This document shows, in pieces, positions 47,581 to 56,640 of a DNA stretch of 64,000 bases (within the stretch, counting starts at the first letter, position 1; each line of letters opens with the position of its first letter). This stretch comes from Colwellia sp. 75C3 (GTDB lineage: Bacteria > Pseudomonadota > Gammaproteobacteria > Enterobacterales > Alteromonadaceae): the NCBI RefSeq assembly GCF_002836255.1, contig NZ_PJAU01000031.1, forward strand, positions 372,001 through 436,000, in the 5' to 3' direction. Under the pieces are notes generated by a model. The model saw nothing but the letters and a program-made list of their open reading frames with translations, was not told the DNA's origin and did not search any database. Made by a program: the position numbers and the translations under genes.

Positions 47581-47938
47581 GCGCGGAAATATCGCTGATA
47601 TTTTATTTTTCTAATGGGGAGTATTTTAACAAGGGGAAAGACGCTTCCAAGATGCCGCAGTTTCACATAGTTTTGAATACCGTGTGTACTTTAATTAAGG
47701 TAAGAGCAGAGACGCGCGGAAATATCGCTGATATTTGATGATTATTAGAGGGAATTTTAAAATAGGGAAAAGACGCTTCCAAGATGCCGCAGTTCACATA
47801 GTTTTGAATACAGTGTGATTTTCTAGAGACGCGCGGAAATATCGCTGATATTTGATGATTATTAGAGGGAATTTTAAAATAGGGAAAAGACGCTTCCAAG
47901 ATGCCGCAGTTCACAGAGTCCTGAACACCGTGTGTTCA
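47581..47938 (-). repeat. Tandem duplications of the 6S RNA 3' half
   Basis: Three units start at 47581, 47714 and 47831 (GCGCGGAAATATCGC...), a fourth partial start lies near 47939 inside 6S RNA. Units 2 and 3 are identical for 85 bases. Each contains CTTCCAAGATGCCGCAGTT, the 3' strand of the 6S closing stem, and a version of the last 6S hairpin; only the third copy belongs to the full 6S RNA. The link ends carry AAATATC-GCT-GATATTT, a 7+3+7 palindrome. Confidence 0.9.
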
Positions 47939-48067
47939 GGGCGGAAATATCATGCTAACCGTAGGCTTCCCGATACGAGCCGGGCTTGCGCAAAAGTTAA
48001 TAATCAACTTCCTTAGGTAAAACTTATCGGCTCAGGGACACAGTTCACATACAAACACCCCAGAAGA
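47890..48067 (-). ncRNA. ssrS: 6S RNA
   Basis: About 178 bases (E. coli 184), directly downstream of zapA as in other gammaproteobacteria. Conserved pieces: GTCCCTGAGCCGATA on the 5' side (E. coli GUCCCCUGAGCCGAUA), GGGAAGCCT past the central bubble, a terminal hairpin CCTGAACAC-ACG-GTGTTCAGG, and GCGGCATCTTGGAAG at the 3' end. The ends close as a stem: CTTCTGGGGTG pairs with CATCTTGGAAG over 11 positions with four G-U pairs. 6S mimics an open promoter and holds RNA polymerase sigma-70. Exact ends are estimated to a few bases. No 5-formyl-THF cyclo-ligase gene follows. Confidence 0.92.
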
Positions 48068-48074
48068 CAAACTC

Positions 48075-48080
48075 AGTATA
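48075..48080 (-). promoter_or_regulatory. -10 element of 6S RNA
   Basis: TATACT on the minus strand, seven bases upstream of the predicted 5' end, one mismatch from consensus. No good -35 is seen at the usual distance. Confidence 0.6.
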
Positions 48081-48237
48081 GCGAAAAATATATCATCAAC
48101 TAAGCTTTTTTTTATAATATTTGGCTGAGTGACGAGTAATTATTCGTTATGTTTTATTTTTAAGCTTTAACTGTGGCTAAGATAAACGAAGGTGAAAATA
48201 AGTCTAGCGATGTAGGGATAAGGTAAGCGACTAATGC

Positions 48238-48546
48238 TTAAGCTATTTTTTGCTTAGTATGGGAAATGGCTTGTTCTATGGTTGATTGCAGCAACGTGAT
48301 TTTCTGTTGATTACCTTGTTGCTCAATTTTTAATTGCTGCTGAGTTTTCAACAAATCATTAGCCAAATTTAAAGCGGTCATTAATAAGGTTTGCTCTGGA
48401 CTGCTAATGGCCTTGCTCGCACCGGCTTTAGTTAAACGATCACTTAATTCTTGCGCCGCAGATAATAAGGCGGTTTCTTGGCCTATGGGACAAGCGATTT
48501 TAAGCTTGCGATCAACAATGTTGATTTCTACGGTACGTTGTGACAT
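48238..48546 (-). CDS. zapA: Cell division protein ZapA
   Basis: 102 residues. Starts MSQRTVEINIVDRKLKIACPIGQETALLSAAQELSDRL, the ZapA globular head, and ends in a long helix rich in Gln that forms the coiled-coil dimer. ZapA bundles FtsZ filaments at mid-cell. It is divergent from ygfB across 559 bases and followed by 6S RNA, as in E. coli. Confidence 0.94.
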   Translation of the reverse strand: MSQRTVEINIVDRKLKIACPIGQETALLSAAQELSDRLTKAGASKAISSPEQTLLMTALNLANDLLKTQQQLKIEQQGNQQKITLLQSTIEQAISHTKQKIA

Positions 48547-48674
48547 TTACAAAAAATTCCAAGTATTATTAATAATATAGACCAAATAAAAATATTTTTA
48601 GTCTATTATTTTTCATCATAGCGATGCTGAGCCATCTATGCAAGTAAATAGCACAATTTATGGGCATTTTTTGT

Positions 48675-49033
48675 TATACCAAGTCCATTAAGTTAGTTCA
48701 CACTCAGAGCTTGCCAGCGGTTTGAGAACAAATAGAATTTTTTGTATATAGTTATTCTATATGAAAGAAATTATGTGCAGTTACCTAATCGCTGGAAAAC
48801 TCCCCAAGGGCGAGTTTAAAAAGCTTACAGCCTGTGTTGTTGATTTTGACAAGGACGCTGCATGGATGCAGCCTATTAGAGAATGCAGACGGTACAGGAA
48901 GTTCCTTATTAGATAATGCAGGAGCAATTATCCTGAGCTTATTCTCCTGAATAACCATTATCTTCAATCAACGCCTTGCTTCTAAGCCTTTTAAGTCTCG
49001 CTGAGTGGGAAGAAACTTATTGGAATTGGTATT
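48675..49033. mobile_element. MITE-like element A with 33-bp inverted ends and a nested insert
   Basis: The left end TATACCAAGTCCATTAAGTT and the right end read on the other strand, AATACCAATTCCAATAAGTT, match over about 33 bases with about six mismatches. The interior shares GGGCGAGTTTAAAA, GATTTTGACAAGG and AATAACCATT...TCTTCAATCAA with element B at 54479. About 95 bases (48853-48948) between GACAAGG and AATAACC are absent from B, so A carries a nested insertion. No transposase; it lies in the zapA-ygfB gap. Confidence 0.75.
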
Positions 49034-49105
49034 ATTTCCTTTTCTGGCATTTTCGGCAGTGATACCATACTTATCATAACTTCCAGCAAACATAGAAAGT
49101 AAATC

Positions 49106-49708
49106 ATGACTGAATCAAGCTCAAATATCGATACCCAAAATAACGTAATGGACTTTGCCTCCTTGCAAGCCATTTTGACTAGCGAAGACGTAAAATGCCA
49201 TGCGAGTGAAATTCATGGTGTATTAACCGGGTTAGTTTGTGCAGGTTTTGAATTTGAAAACCAAGGCTATATAGCTATGCTTCATGACTTATTCAATGAG
49301 AATGATGGTTTTCCAACGGCAGTTAAAAAAGCACTCAAGCAAGTGTACAGTGAATTGTGGGCCAGCATATTAGATGACAGTTATAGCTTTACTCTTTTAC
49401 TACCTGATGACGATGACAGCATGGCTGAACGTGGTCATGCATTAAGTGTCTGGGTACAAGGTTTTAATTTAGGTTTTGGTTTAGAACACAAAGATAGCCC
49501 GATTGTTTCTGAAGAAGTTAAAGAAGTGCTTACCGATTTTAGTGAAATTGCTAACTTATCTGACGAAATGGAAGAAGACGAAGATACCGAGCAAGCGTAC
49601 TTTGAAATTAGTGAGTATGTTCGAATTTCCGCTTTATTGTGCTTTAGTGAACTAGCAACACCACCTAACCGTGAAAGTAACAGCGCAGACAAAAAGATTA
49701 TTCACTAA
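49106..49708 (+). CDS. ygfB: YgfB/YecA family protein (UPF0149)
   Basis: 200 residues. Typical stretches: SEIHGVLTGLVCAG, FTLLLPDDDDSMAERGHALSVWVQGFNLGFG and a very acidic tail region (DEMEEDEDTEQ). The family is helical with a metal-binding-like acidic face; its role is not well established. It precedes pepP by 91 bases as in most gammaproteobacteria. Confidence 0.94.
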   Translation: MTESSSNIDTQNNVMDFASLQAILTSEDVKCHASEIHGVLTGLVCAGFEFENQGYIAMLHDLFNENDGFPTAVKKALKQVYSELWASILDDSYSFTLLLPDDDDSMAERGHALSVWVQGFNLGFGLEHKDSPIVSEEVKEVLTDFSEIANLSDEMEEDEDTEQAYFEISEYVRISALLCFSELATPPNRESNSADKKIIH

Positions 49709-49722
49709 CCTTACTTTTAACG

Positions 49723-49755
49723 AATAACGGCTAATCAGCAGGCTTAGCCGTTATT
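49723..49755 (+). terminator. Hairpin between ygfB and pepP
   Basis: AATAACGGCTAA and TTAGCCGTTATT form a 12-bp stem with a 9-base loop, followed by GTTAATAG. T-rich tail is weak, so it may attenuate rather than end transcription. Confidence 0.55.
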
Positions 49756-49799
49756 GTTAATAGAGTCAAAAACAACAATAAATAGGCGCGAATAATACT

Positions 49800-51212
49800 A
49801 TGACCTCCATACCCTTTAACAAAACACCTTTGAATACTTCACCTTATAACAACGCACAATTAAGTGAATCAGCTATAAGCCAGATTCCCTTAAGTGATTA
49901 TGGCAAACACCGCGCAGCATTAATGGCGAAAATGCCGAATAACAGTATTGCTTTATTTCCTGCGGCCAGTGAATTGACTCGCAGTAACGATACTGAATAT
50001 GCGTTTTGTCAGAATAAGAACTTCTTCTACTTAACGGGTTTTAATGAACCCGATGCATTGTTAGTTTTACTCAAAAGTGAGCAGGGTAATACCGAGTCTA
50101 TTTTATTTTCATTACCTAAAGATCCCTTACATGAAATCTGGCAAGGTCGCCGTGTAGGTCAACTTAAAGCCGTACAAGATTATGGCGTAGATAAAAGCTT
50201 TGAAGTGGCTGACATTGACAACTTACTGTCTGATTACCTTAACGGTAAAAGCCAAGTGTTTTTTGGTTTTGATGATCATACTTTTGCTGCGCAAGTTTTT
50301 ACTTGGTTAAAGCAAGTCAAAAGCAGTATTCGTCAAGGTGCTAATGCACCACAGCAACTAAACGATTCAGACCCTATTGTCGCTGAACTACGTTTAATTA
50401 AATCAGAAAATGAATTGGCTTTGATGCGCCAAGCTAACCACATTTCAGGACTCGCCCATCAGCGTGCTATGCAAAACTGTTTTGTCGGTAAGTTTGAATA
50501 TCAAGTCGAAGCAGACATTCTGCATGAATTTGCGCGACATGGTGCTAGACATCCAGCCTACGCATCTATTGTTGCGGGTGGTGATAACGCTAATATTCTT
50601 CATTACACCGCTAATAGCGATGTTTTAAAAGACAATGAATTATTACTCATTGATGCAGGGGCAGAATTAGCCGGTTATGCCGCTGATATTACCCGTACCT
50701 TCCCTGTAAATGGAAAATACACCCCAGAACAAAAAGCTATTTATCAATTAGTGCTTGATGCCAAAAACCTCGCCATTAATGCCATTAAACCTGGTATGTG
50801 TTTTGCCAAGTTAAATGTATTAACCAATGCATTTTTAACACAAGGTTTAGTTGATTTAGGTATCTTACAAGGTGATTTAACCGAACTGATTAGCGATAAA
50901 AAAATAAAAGAATACTTTATTCATGGCCTTGGTCATTGGTTAGGTTTAGATGTACATGATGTCGGTGATTATCATATCAATACCGATAGAGAGCAGCTTC
51001 GTGCATTTGAACAAGGCATGGTAATGACTATCGAGCCAGGTATTTATATTCCGCTCAGCGATTTAAGCGTTGAAGAAAAATGGCGCGGTATTGGTGTACG
51101 TATTGAAGATAACATTGCCGTAACCGAAACTGGTTTTGAAAACTTTAGCGTTAACTCGCCACAAACGATTGAAGATATTGAAGAGTTAATGAAAGAAACG
51201 CACAAAGCATAA
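49800..51212 (+). CDS. pepP: Xaa-Pro aminopeptidase (aminopeptidase P)
   Basis: Removes an N-terminal residue that precedes proline. 470 residues, slightly longer than E. coli PepP (441) because of a 25-residue N-terminal extension. The pita-bread catalytic domain has both metal Asp residues (LLIDAGAELAGYAADITRTFP), the His of HGLGHWLGLDVHDVG and the Glu residues of TIEPGIYI and GVRIEDNI. Second gene of the ygfB-pepP-ubiH cluster. Confidence 0.96.
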   Translation: MTSIPFNKTPLNTSPYNNAQLSESAISQIPLSDYGKHRAALMAKMPNNSIALFPAASELTRSNDTEYAFCQNKNFFYLTGFNEPDALLVLLKSEQGNTESILFSLPKDPLHEIWQGRRVGQLKAVQDYGVDKSFEVADIDNLLSDYLNGKSQVFFGFDDHTFAAQVFTWLKQVKSSIRQGANAPQQLNDSDPIVAELRLIKSENELALMRQANHISGLAHQRAMQNCFVGKFEYQVEADILHEFARHGARHPAYASIVAGGDNANILHYTANSDVLKDNELLLIDAGAELAGYAADITRTFPVNGKYTPEQKAIYQLVLDAKNLAINAIKPGMCFAKLNVLTNAFLTQGLVDLGILQGDLTELISDKKIKEYFIHGLGHWLGLDVHDVGDYHINTDREQLRAFEQGMVMTIEPGIYIPLSDLSVEEKWRGIGVRIEDNIAVTETGFENFSVNSPQTIEDIEELMKETHKA

Positions 51213-51228
51213 CTAAATCAATACAAGG

Positions 51229-51264
51229 TTAACTTCAGTTGCGTAAACTCAACTGAAGTTAACA
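51229..51264 (+). terminator. Hairpin between pepP and ubiH
   Basis: GTTAACTTCAGTTG and CAACTGAAGTTAAC make a perfect 14-bp stem with an 8-base loop. No T-run follows, so read-through into ubiH is likely. Confidence 0.5.
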
Positions 51265-51283
51265 CAAAAATAAAAATACTAAG

Positions 51284-52621
51284 ATGAACGCTATGGAAAA
51301 ATTTACGCAAACACATAAGCAACATTTTGATGTCATTATCTCAGGCGGCGGCTTATCTGGTAGCTTAATGGCGTTAAGCTTAAGTAAATTAACCAAAAAC
51401 GATGGAAGCTTATTATCCATTGCCATTGTTGAAGCCCTACCTTTTAATCAAACAAGCCCTGCAACTGAAAATGCCTTATTTGATGCGCGTGTTTTGGCGC
51501 TATCTCATGGTAGCGCTAAATATCTCGCTAAGCAGGGCGTTTGGCAATATCTAAAAGATGATGCCAGTGCAATTACGACTATTGATATTTCTGATCGTGG
51601 TCACTTTGGTAAAGCAAGATTAACAGCCAACGAACATGGCGTTAATGCGTTAGGTTATGTTATCGATATGGCACTTATTGGTAAGGCGCAATTAAAGGCG
51701 TTAAGTCAAAATACAAGTACTGCTAACAACAGCACAAAGCAGAATATTCACTGGTTTAGTCCTGATTCAATAGAAGACATAACTTGGCAAGAGCAAGACG
51801 AAGTTGCCACAAATAAGGCGCAGGTCTGTGTGACGCTTAAGTCAGGTAAAGTTTTATCAGCAAAGTTATTACTTGGCTGTGATGGTGTTCAATCACCAGT
51901 AAGAAAACTCGCTAATATCGAGGTCACTTGTGATGATTACCAGCAAATTGCTTTAATTGCCAATGTCACCACCAGCAAAGCACATCACCATAAAGCCTTT
52001 GAACGTTTTACCGAATTTGGCCCTATTGCCATGTTGCCGTTAAAGCCGATTAAGCAAGGCAAGGTTTCGTTAAATAACTCCATGAATGCTGTTGATAGTG
52101 AATCACGTTGCTCGCTAGTATGGACAATGACACCTTCTCAAGCTGAAGAAATTAAGCACTTAAGCGATGATGCTTTTAAAGAAGCGCTAGAACGCGCCTT
52201 TGGCAGTTACCTTGGTGCCATCATCCATGTGGGTAAACGCGATACTTATCCGTTAGTTTTACTACAAGCCGAACGACAAACCTTTCATCGTATGGCGTTG
52301 GTAGGTAATGCTTCACACACCATTCACCCCATTGCAGGGCAAGGTTTTAACTTAGGTCTGCGTGATGTTTCGGTGATGGCTGACTTAGTTAAAGACGCTT
52401 TGGCAGCAGATCAAGATATTGGTAACTTTGCTTTATTACATGCTTATCAAGTCAATAGAGCTAAAGACCAGCAACAAGTTATTCAATTAACTGATTCATT
52501 GGTGACATTGTTTGCTAATGACTTACCGCCGTTGGTGATAGGTCGAAATATTGGCTTACAGGCACTTAATGTTATAACGCCACTTAAAAATGCCTTAGTT
52601 AAAAAGACTATGGGTTATTAG
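51284..52621 (+). CDS. ubiH: 2-octaprenyl-6-methoxyphenol hydroxylase
   Basis: A flavin monooxygenase of ubiquinone synthesis. 445 residues. The FAD fold starts ISGGGLSGSLMALSLS and the second FAD motif is GNASHTIHPIAGQGFNLGLRD. The stretch FDARVLALSHGSAKYL is the UbiH-family substrate-side motif. Assigned to ubiH rather than ubiI by its place directly after pepP. It is longer than the usual 390 residues because of several internal insertions (about 150-190, 250-280). Confidence 0.93.
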   Translation: MNAMEKFTQTHKQHFDVIISGGGLSGSLMALSLSKLTKNDGSLLSIAIVEALPFNQTSPATENALFDARVLALSHGSAKYLAKQGVWQYLKDDASAITTIDISDRGHFGKARLTANEHGVNALGYVIDMALIGKAQLKALSQNTSTANNSTKQNIHWFSPDSIEDITWQEQDEVATNKAQVCVTLKSGKVLSAKLLLGCDGVQSPVRKLANIEVTCDDYQQIALIANVTTSKAHHHKAFERFTEFGPIAMLPLKPIKQGKVSLNNSMNAVDSESRCSLVWTMTPSQAEEIKHLSDDAFKEALERAFGSYLGAIIHVGKRDTYPLVLLQAERQTFHRMALVGNASHTIHPIAGQGFNLGLRDVSVMADLVKDALAADQDIGNFALLHAYQVNRAKDQQQVIQLTDSLVTLFANDLPPLVIGRNIGLQALNVITPLKNALVKKTMGY

Positions 52622-53146
52622 GTCTGGTTATTAGGTATAGGGCTATACGTTTAGCTACAGTGATGTGACAAGAAATAGAGAAAGCACTGGATCCTCGATC
52701 AGAGACTTCGAGGATGACGGCTGCAAGTGTTAGTATTTTAATAGCGTCGAGCATGATGATGTTAGTTATCGCAATGATAGATGTTCGACTGAGATAGGCG
52801 TCATCCTCTTGGTTACTCCTATGATCAATTAAGCGAGGATCCATATGGCTTTATTTTTTAACGTCGAGCATGATGATGTTAGTTATCGCAATGATAGATG
52901 TTCGACTGAGATAGGCGTCATCCTCGTGGTCACTCCTATGAGATCCATATGACTTTATTTTTTTACGTCGAGCATGATGATGTTAGTTATCACAGTGACA
53001 GATGGTCGACTATAAATAGGCGTCATCCTCGTGGTTACTTAATCGAGGATCCATATGGCTTTTACTTTTATCGTTACCTAGGTCATTCTCATTATTAATA
53101 AAGTGAGATCCAATAGTGCCTTATAAGAATTTAACAAGAGAAGAAA
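52622..53146. other. Long ubiH-ubiI gap made of repeats
   Basis: 525 bases without a gene. It is filled by an 8-bp hairpin (ATCCTCGA/TCGAGGAT, 52690-52714) and three tandem units described separately. In E. coli these genes are almost adjacent. Confidence 0.7.
52746..53085. repeat. Three tandem units of about 115 bp
   Basis: Units start GTCGAGCATGATGATGTTAG at 52746, 52863 and 52977 (periods 117 and 114). Each contains GTCGA ... TCGAC inverted ends, GGCGTCATCCTC and a GATCCATATG-type link. Units 1 and 2 are nearly identical over the first 70 bases; the third is more diverged. Confidence 0.9.
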
Positions 53147-54442
53147 ATGCAAAAATTTGATGTGTTAATCGTTGGTGCAGGCATGGTGGGTTTAACGCTA
53201 GCATTAGCTTTACGTAAAAGTAGCCAGCTAAAAATAGCCTTGGTAGATACTACTGCCGTGACTGATCTAGATGACAACATTGACGTTAGAGTCAGCGCTA
53301 TTAATGTGGCCAGCAAAAACATCTTTGCAAATTTAGGCGTTTGGTCTGCTATTGAAAATGGCCGTGCACAAGATTATCAGCACATGCATGTGTGGGATAA
53401 AGCAGGGCTTGGCAAACTTGATTTCTCTGCCCAAGACAGTGCCAGTTTCCCTCCGGAAGATAATCTTGGTTGGATCATTGAAAATAAAGTTATTCGCCAC
53501 GCCTTATGGCAGCAAGCTGAACTTGATGAAGGCATTCACTTTTTTAACGACAATAAGTTAGCCAGTATTAGCCAAGGCGAAAGTGAAGTGTTTGCTTCCT
53601 TTGCACATGATACTTCTTCTGAAGACTCATCGAGCAGCACACCAACACAACCTATTATCGCTAAACTCGTTGTTGGCGCAGATGGCGCTAATTCATGGGT
53701 ACGCAAACAAATGAACATGGCGATGATCTTTAAAGATTACGATCATCACGCCATTGTTGCGACAGTCGCATGCCCTCAAGGCCACAAAAATACCGCTTGG
53801 CAGGTTTTTTTACCGACCGGACCATTAGCCTTCTTACCGTTAAAACATACAAAAGAAGAGGGAACAGGCGATCTCTGTTCTATCGTGTATTCAACCTCAC
53901 CGGAAGATGCCAAGCGTCTAGTAAATCTTGATGCAACTGACTTTGCCAAAGAATTAACGGCAGCCAGTGATGGTAAATTAGGTGATATTACCCTGAAAAG
54001 TGAGCGCTTTACTTATCCACTCACTATGCGATTAGCACAAGACTTTGTCAAAGACCGCGTAGTACTCATCGGCGATGCAGCGCATACCATTCATCCACTT
54101 GCCGGGCAGGGCGTTAACTTAGGTTTGCTTGATGCCGCCGCTTTAGCACAAACGTTAACAGCAAAGCTTAGTGAACATGATGAAAGTCACACTGAATTCG
54201 TTAATAGCTCAGATCTGAAAGCATTCTCGCGCTGGCGTAAAAGTGAATCCACTGAAATGATAGCGGCCATGGCTGGCATTAAACAAGCTTTTGCTCCGCA
54301 ACAGTCACCGATAAAATTACTGCGTGGCATGGGCATGAATCTAATTAACAATTTTGCCCCCGCTAAAAACCGTCTGATTGCTCAAGCGCTAGGTATCAAG
54401 GCCGATCTGCCTGAGCTTGCTTACCAAAAAGATACTCTTTAA
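53147..54442 (+). CDS. ubiI: 2-octaprenylphenol hydroxylase (VisC)
   Basis: Adds the C5 hydroxyl in ubiquinone synthesis. 431 residues, FAD-dependent. VLIVGAGMVGLTLALAL and VLIGDAAHTIHPLAGQGVNLGLLDAAAL are the FAD motifs; DVRVSAINVASKNIF is the family motif near residue 45. Paralogue of the preceding ubiH. Lies upstream of gcvT, in the order known from E. coli. Confidence 0.93.
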   Translation: MQKFDVLIVGAGMVGLTLALALRKSSQLKIALVDTTAVTDLDDNIDVRVSAINVASKNIFANLGVWSAIENGRAQDYQHMHVWDKAGLGKLDFSAQDSASFPPEDNLGWIIENKVIRHALWQQAELDEGIHFFNDNKLASISQGESEVFASFAHDTSSEDSSSSTPTQPIIAKLVVGADGANSWVRKQMNMAMIFKDYDHHAIVATVACPQGHKNTAWQVFLPTGPLAFLPLKHTKEEGTGDLCSIVYSTSPEDAKRLVNLDATDFAKELTAASDGKLGDITLKSERFTYPLTMRLAQDFVKDRVVLIGDAAHTIHPLAGQGVNLGLLDAAALAQTLTAKLSEHDESHTEFVNSSDLKAFSRWRKSESTEMIAAMAGIKQAFAPQQSPIKLLRGMGMNLINNFAPAKNRLIAQALGIKADLPELAYQKDTL

Positions 54443-54478
54443 CGCGACTAACCTCCCCGTATAAACAACTGATATAGT

Positions 54479-54744
54479 AATACCAAACGGATTAATTAAC
54501 TGTCCAACTTAGAACTACAGTAGCGAGCAGAGAACAAGTAAAATGAGTTAAACATAGTTATTCTATATTTCATTCATTTTGTGATGTTATCAGTTTGCTA
54601 CTGAGCTCCCAAAGGGCGAGTTTAAAAGGCTTACATGCGGCGTTATTGATTTTGACAAGGGAATAACCATTCTCTTCAATCAATGCCTTGCCTCTATGCC
54701 TTTTAATTCTCGCTAAGTGAGCAGTTAATTAGTCCGATTGGTAT
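54479..54744. mobile_element. MITE-like element B with 33-bp inverted ends
   Basis: The left end TAATACCAAACGGATTAATT and the right end read on the other strand, TATACCAATCGGACTAATTA, match over about 33 bases. The interior aligns with element A at 48675 (GGGCGAGTTTAAAA, TTGATTTTGACAAGG, GAATAACCAT). No coding capacity. It lies in the ubiI-gcvT gap. Confidence 0.75.
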
Positions 54745-54754
54745 ATGTATCAAC

Positions 54755-54788
54755 AAATAAAAGCCAATAAAATTATTGGCTTTTATTT
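54755..54788. terminator. Terminator-like hairpin upstream of gcvT
   Basis: AAATAAAAGCCAATAA and TTATTGGCTTTTATTT are a nearly perfect 16-bp palindrome, with A and T runs on both sides. It probably ends the ubiI transcript before gcvT. Confidence 0.8.
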
Positions 54789-54970
54789 GTTCTGTACCTC
54801 GATCATCCAAACAATAATGACATTAATTTCATTACTTGGACGTTTTTAAAATTTAATTCTGTTTTTACATTAAACTCGGGTTTATATTTTTTAAATGTAG
54901 TTTTTGCTGTTGAATCAACGGTAGCTGACAGTTATAATTAGTCAACTTTGTCAATTCTCAGGTGAAACAC

Positions 54971-56059
54971 ATGTCTAACAAAACAGTACTACATGCAAAG
55001 CATTTAGCTTCAGGCGCAAAAATGGTTGATTTTTATGGCTGGGAAATGCCTATTAACTATGGCTCTCAAATCGAAGAGCACCATGCAGTAAGAACCGATG
55101 CCGGCATGTTTGATGTTTCACACATGACCATTGTTGATGTGCAAGGCACTGACGCAAAAGATTTCTTACGTCGTTTAGTAATCAACGATGTTGCAAAATT
55201 AACTACCGCTGGTAAAGCGTTATACACAGGTATGTTAAATGAAGAAGGCGGCGTGATTGATGATTTAATCATTTACTTCTTCTCAGACACTAACTACCGT
55301 TTAGTGGTTAACTCAGCGACCCGTGTTAAAGATCTTGCATGGATGAATAAGCAAGCGGTAGGTTTTGACCTAACAATTACTGAACGTCCTGAATACGGCA
55401 TGATTGCTGTTCAAGGTCCAGAAGCGATAGCTAAAGTAGCTACGTTACTTTCTCCAGAAGAAAGTGCTGCTGTTGAAGGCATGAAGCCATTTTTTGGTGT
55501 ACAAGTTGGCGATTTATTTATCGCTACTACGGGTTACACAGGTGAAAATGGCTACGAAATTATCGTTCCTGAAAGCGCAGCAGAAGATTTTTGGCAAAAA
55601 CTATTAGATGCTGGTGTAGCTCCTTGTGGTTTAGGCGCGCGTGATACTTTACGTTTAGAAGCCGGCATGAACCTTTACGGTTTAGATATGGACGAAACAG
55701 TTTCTCCAATCGCGGCTAACATGGCGTGGACAATTAGCTGGGAACCTACAGACCGTGATTTTATCGGTCGTGACGTATTAACAGCACAAAAAGCAGCGGG
55801 CGATCAGCCTAAGCTAGTTGGTTTAGTGCTTGAAGAAAAAGGTGTGCTTCGTTCACATCAAGTTGTTGTTACTGAATTTGGTAACGGAGAAATCACTTCA
55901 GGTACTTTCTCTCCAACATTAGGTCATTCAGTTGCTTTAGCACGTGTACCACGTAGCGTAAAAGTAGGTGACGTTGTTGAAGTTGAAATGCGTAAAAAAT
56001 TAGTTAAAGTTACTGTAACCAAGCCAAGCTTTGTTCGTAACGGCAAAAAAGTTTTTTAA
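54971..56059 (+). CDS. gcvT: Glycine cleavage system T protein (aminomethyltransferase)
   Basis: Transfers the methylene group from the lipoyl arm of H protein to tetrahydrofolate, releasing ammonia. 362 residues from the ATG at 54971, which has AGGTGA upstream (a GTG 9 bases earlier is part of that site). Landmarks: [32 protein letters not shown] and [19 protein letters not shown]. First of three genes in order T-H-P. Confidence 0.97.
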   Translation: MSNKTVLHAKHLASGAKMVDFYGWEMPINYGSQIEEHHAVRTDAGMFDVSHMTIVDVQGTDAKDFLRRLVINDVAKLTTAGKALYTGMLNEEGGVIDDLIIYFFSDTNYRLVVNSATRVKDLAWMNKQAVGFDLTITERPEYGMIAVQGPEAIAKVATLLSPEESAAVEGMKPFFGVQVGDLFIATTGYTGENGYEIIVPESAAEDFWQKLLDAGVAPCGLGARDTLRLEAGMNLYGLDMDETVSPIAANMAWTISWEPTDRDFIGRDVLTAQKAAGDQPKLVGLVLEEKGVLRSHQVVVTEFGNGEITSGTFSPTLGHSVALARVPRSVKVGDVVEVEMRKKLVKVTVTKPSFVRNGKKVF

Positions 56060-56165
56060 TCCGTCGTACTTGAAATTACAGCTTTATTGTCGTCGTTATT
56101 CGCCCTGTCACTTAGCTTACTAAGCTCAAGGGCTCACAACTAGACGGCTTCGCTGTAATTCCAAT
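56060..56165. repeat. Palindromic intergenic repeat 1 (gcvT-gcvH)
   Basis: The arms CTTGAAATTACAGC...GTCGTCGTT and GACGGCTTCGCTGTAATTCC can fold back on each other. The centre is TCACTTAGCTTACTAAGCTCA, shared with two copies in the next gap. It is inside the gcv operon and would be transcribed as a hairpin. Confidence 0.65.
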
Positions 56166-56246
56166 TACATAGGATTTATACTATTATCTAGTGGTTTTGT
56201 GCGATAAAAATTACTTAAATTAAAAATTTAAATAGGAAAAATAAAA

Positions 56247-56636
56247 ATGAGCAACATCCCTACAGAATTAAAATATGCCACTTCTCACGAGTGGGTTAGC
56301 GTAGCAGTAGACGGTATCGTTACTGTTGGTATTACTGAACACGCACAAGGCCTTTTAGGTGACATGGTATTTGTTGAATTACCAGACGTTGATGATTCAA
56401 TCAGCACTGGCGATGATGTTGCTGTTGCAGAATCAGTTAAAGCAGCTTCAGACATTTACGCACCTGTTTCAGGTACTGTTGTTGAAATCAACGAAGAACT
56501 TGAAGACGCTCCTGAGTTAGTTAACTCTGACGCTTTTGGTGGCGGTTGGTTATTTAAAGTTAAACTTGATGATGCAAGTGAATTAGAAAACTTACTTGAT
56601 GCTGAAGGTTATGCTTCATCTATCGACGAAGACTAA
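56247..56636 (+). CDS. gcvH: Glycine cleavage system H protein
   Basis: Carries the lipoyl arm that shuttles the aminomethyl group between P and T proteins. 129 residues, the usual length. The lipoylated Lys is in [18 protein letters not shown] (about residue 65). Very acidic, as expected. Between gcvT and gcvP. Confidence 0.98.
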   Translation: MSNIPTELKYATSHEWVSVAVDGIVTVGITEHAQGLLGDMVFVELPDVDDSISTGDDVAVAESVKAASDIYAPVSGTVVEINEELEDAPELVNSDAFGGGWLFKVKLDDASELENLLDAEGYASSIDED

Positions 56637-56640
56637 TTTT

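Noticed and set aside
47663-47914. 83-residue frame made of two copies of the same peptide
   Set aside because: It lies across the tandem 6S RNA 3' copies; the repetition comes from the RNA gene, not from a protein.
47581-47938. CRISPR-like array
   Set aside because: Units of over 100 bases with no unique spacers of constant length; they are copies of 6S RNA sequence.
48785-49173. Two 60-residue minus-strand frames
   Set aside because: They lie mostly in MITE-like element A, and one runs into ygfB; no family resemblance.
52746-53085. CRISPR-like array between ubiH and ubiI
   Set aside because: The whole unit is repeated and no spacers exist.
54745-54970. Glycine riboswitch upstream of gcvT
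   Set aside because: Known in related bacteria, so I looked for its paired aptamer pattern; I found only the terminator-like hairpin and AT-rich DNA. A covariance search would settle it.
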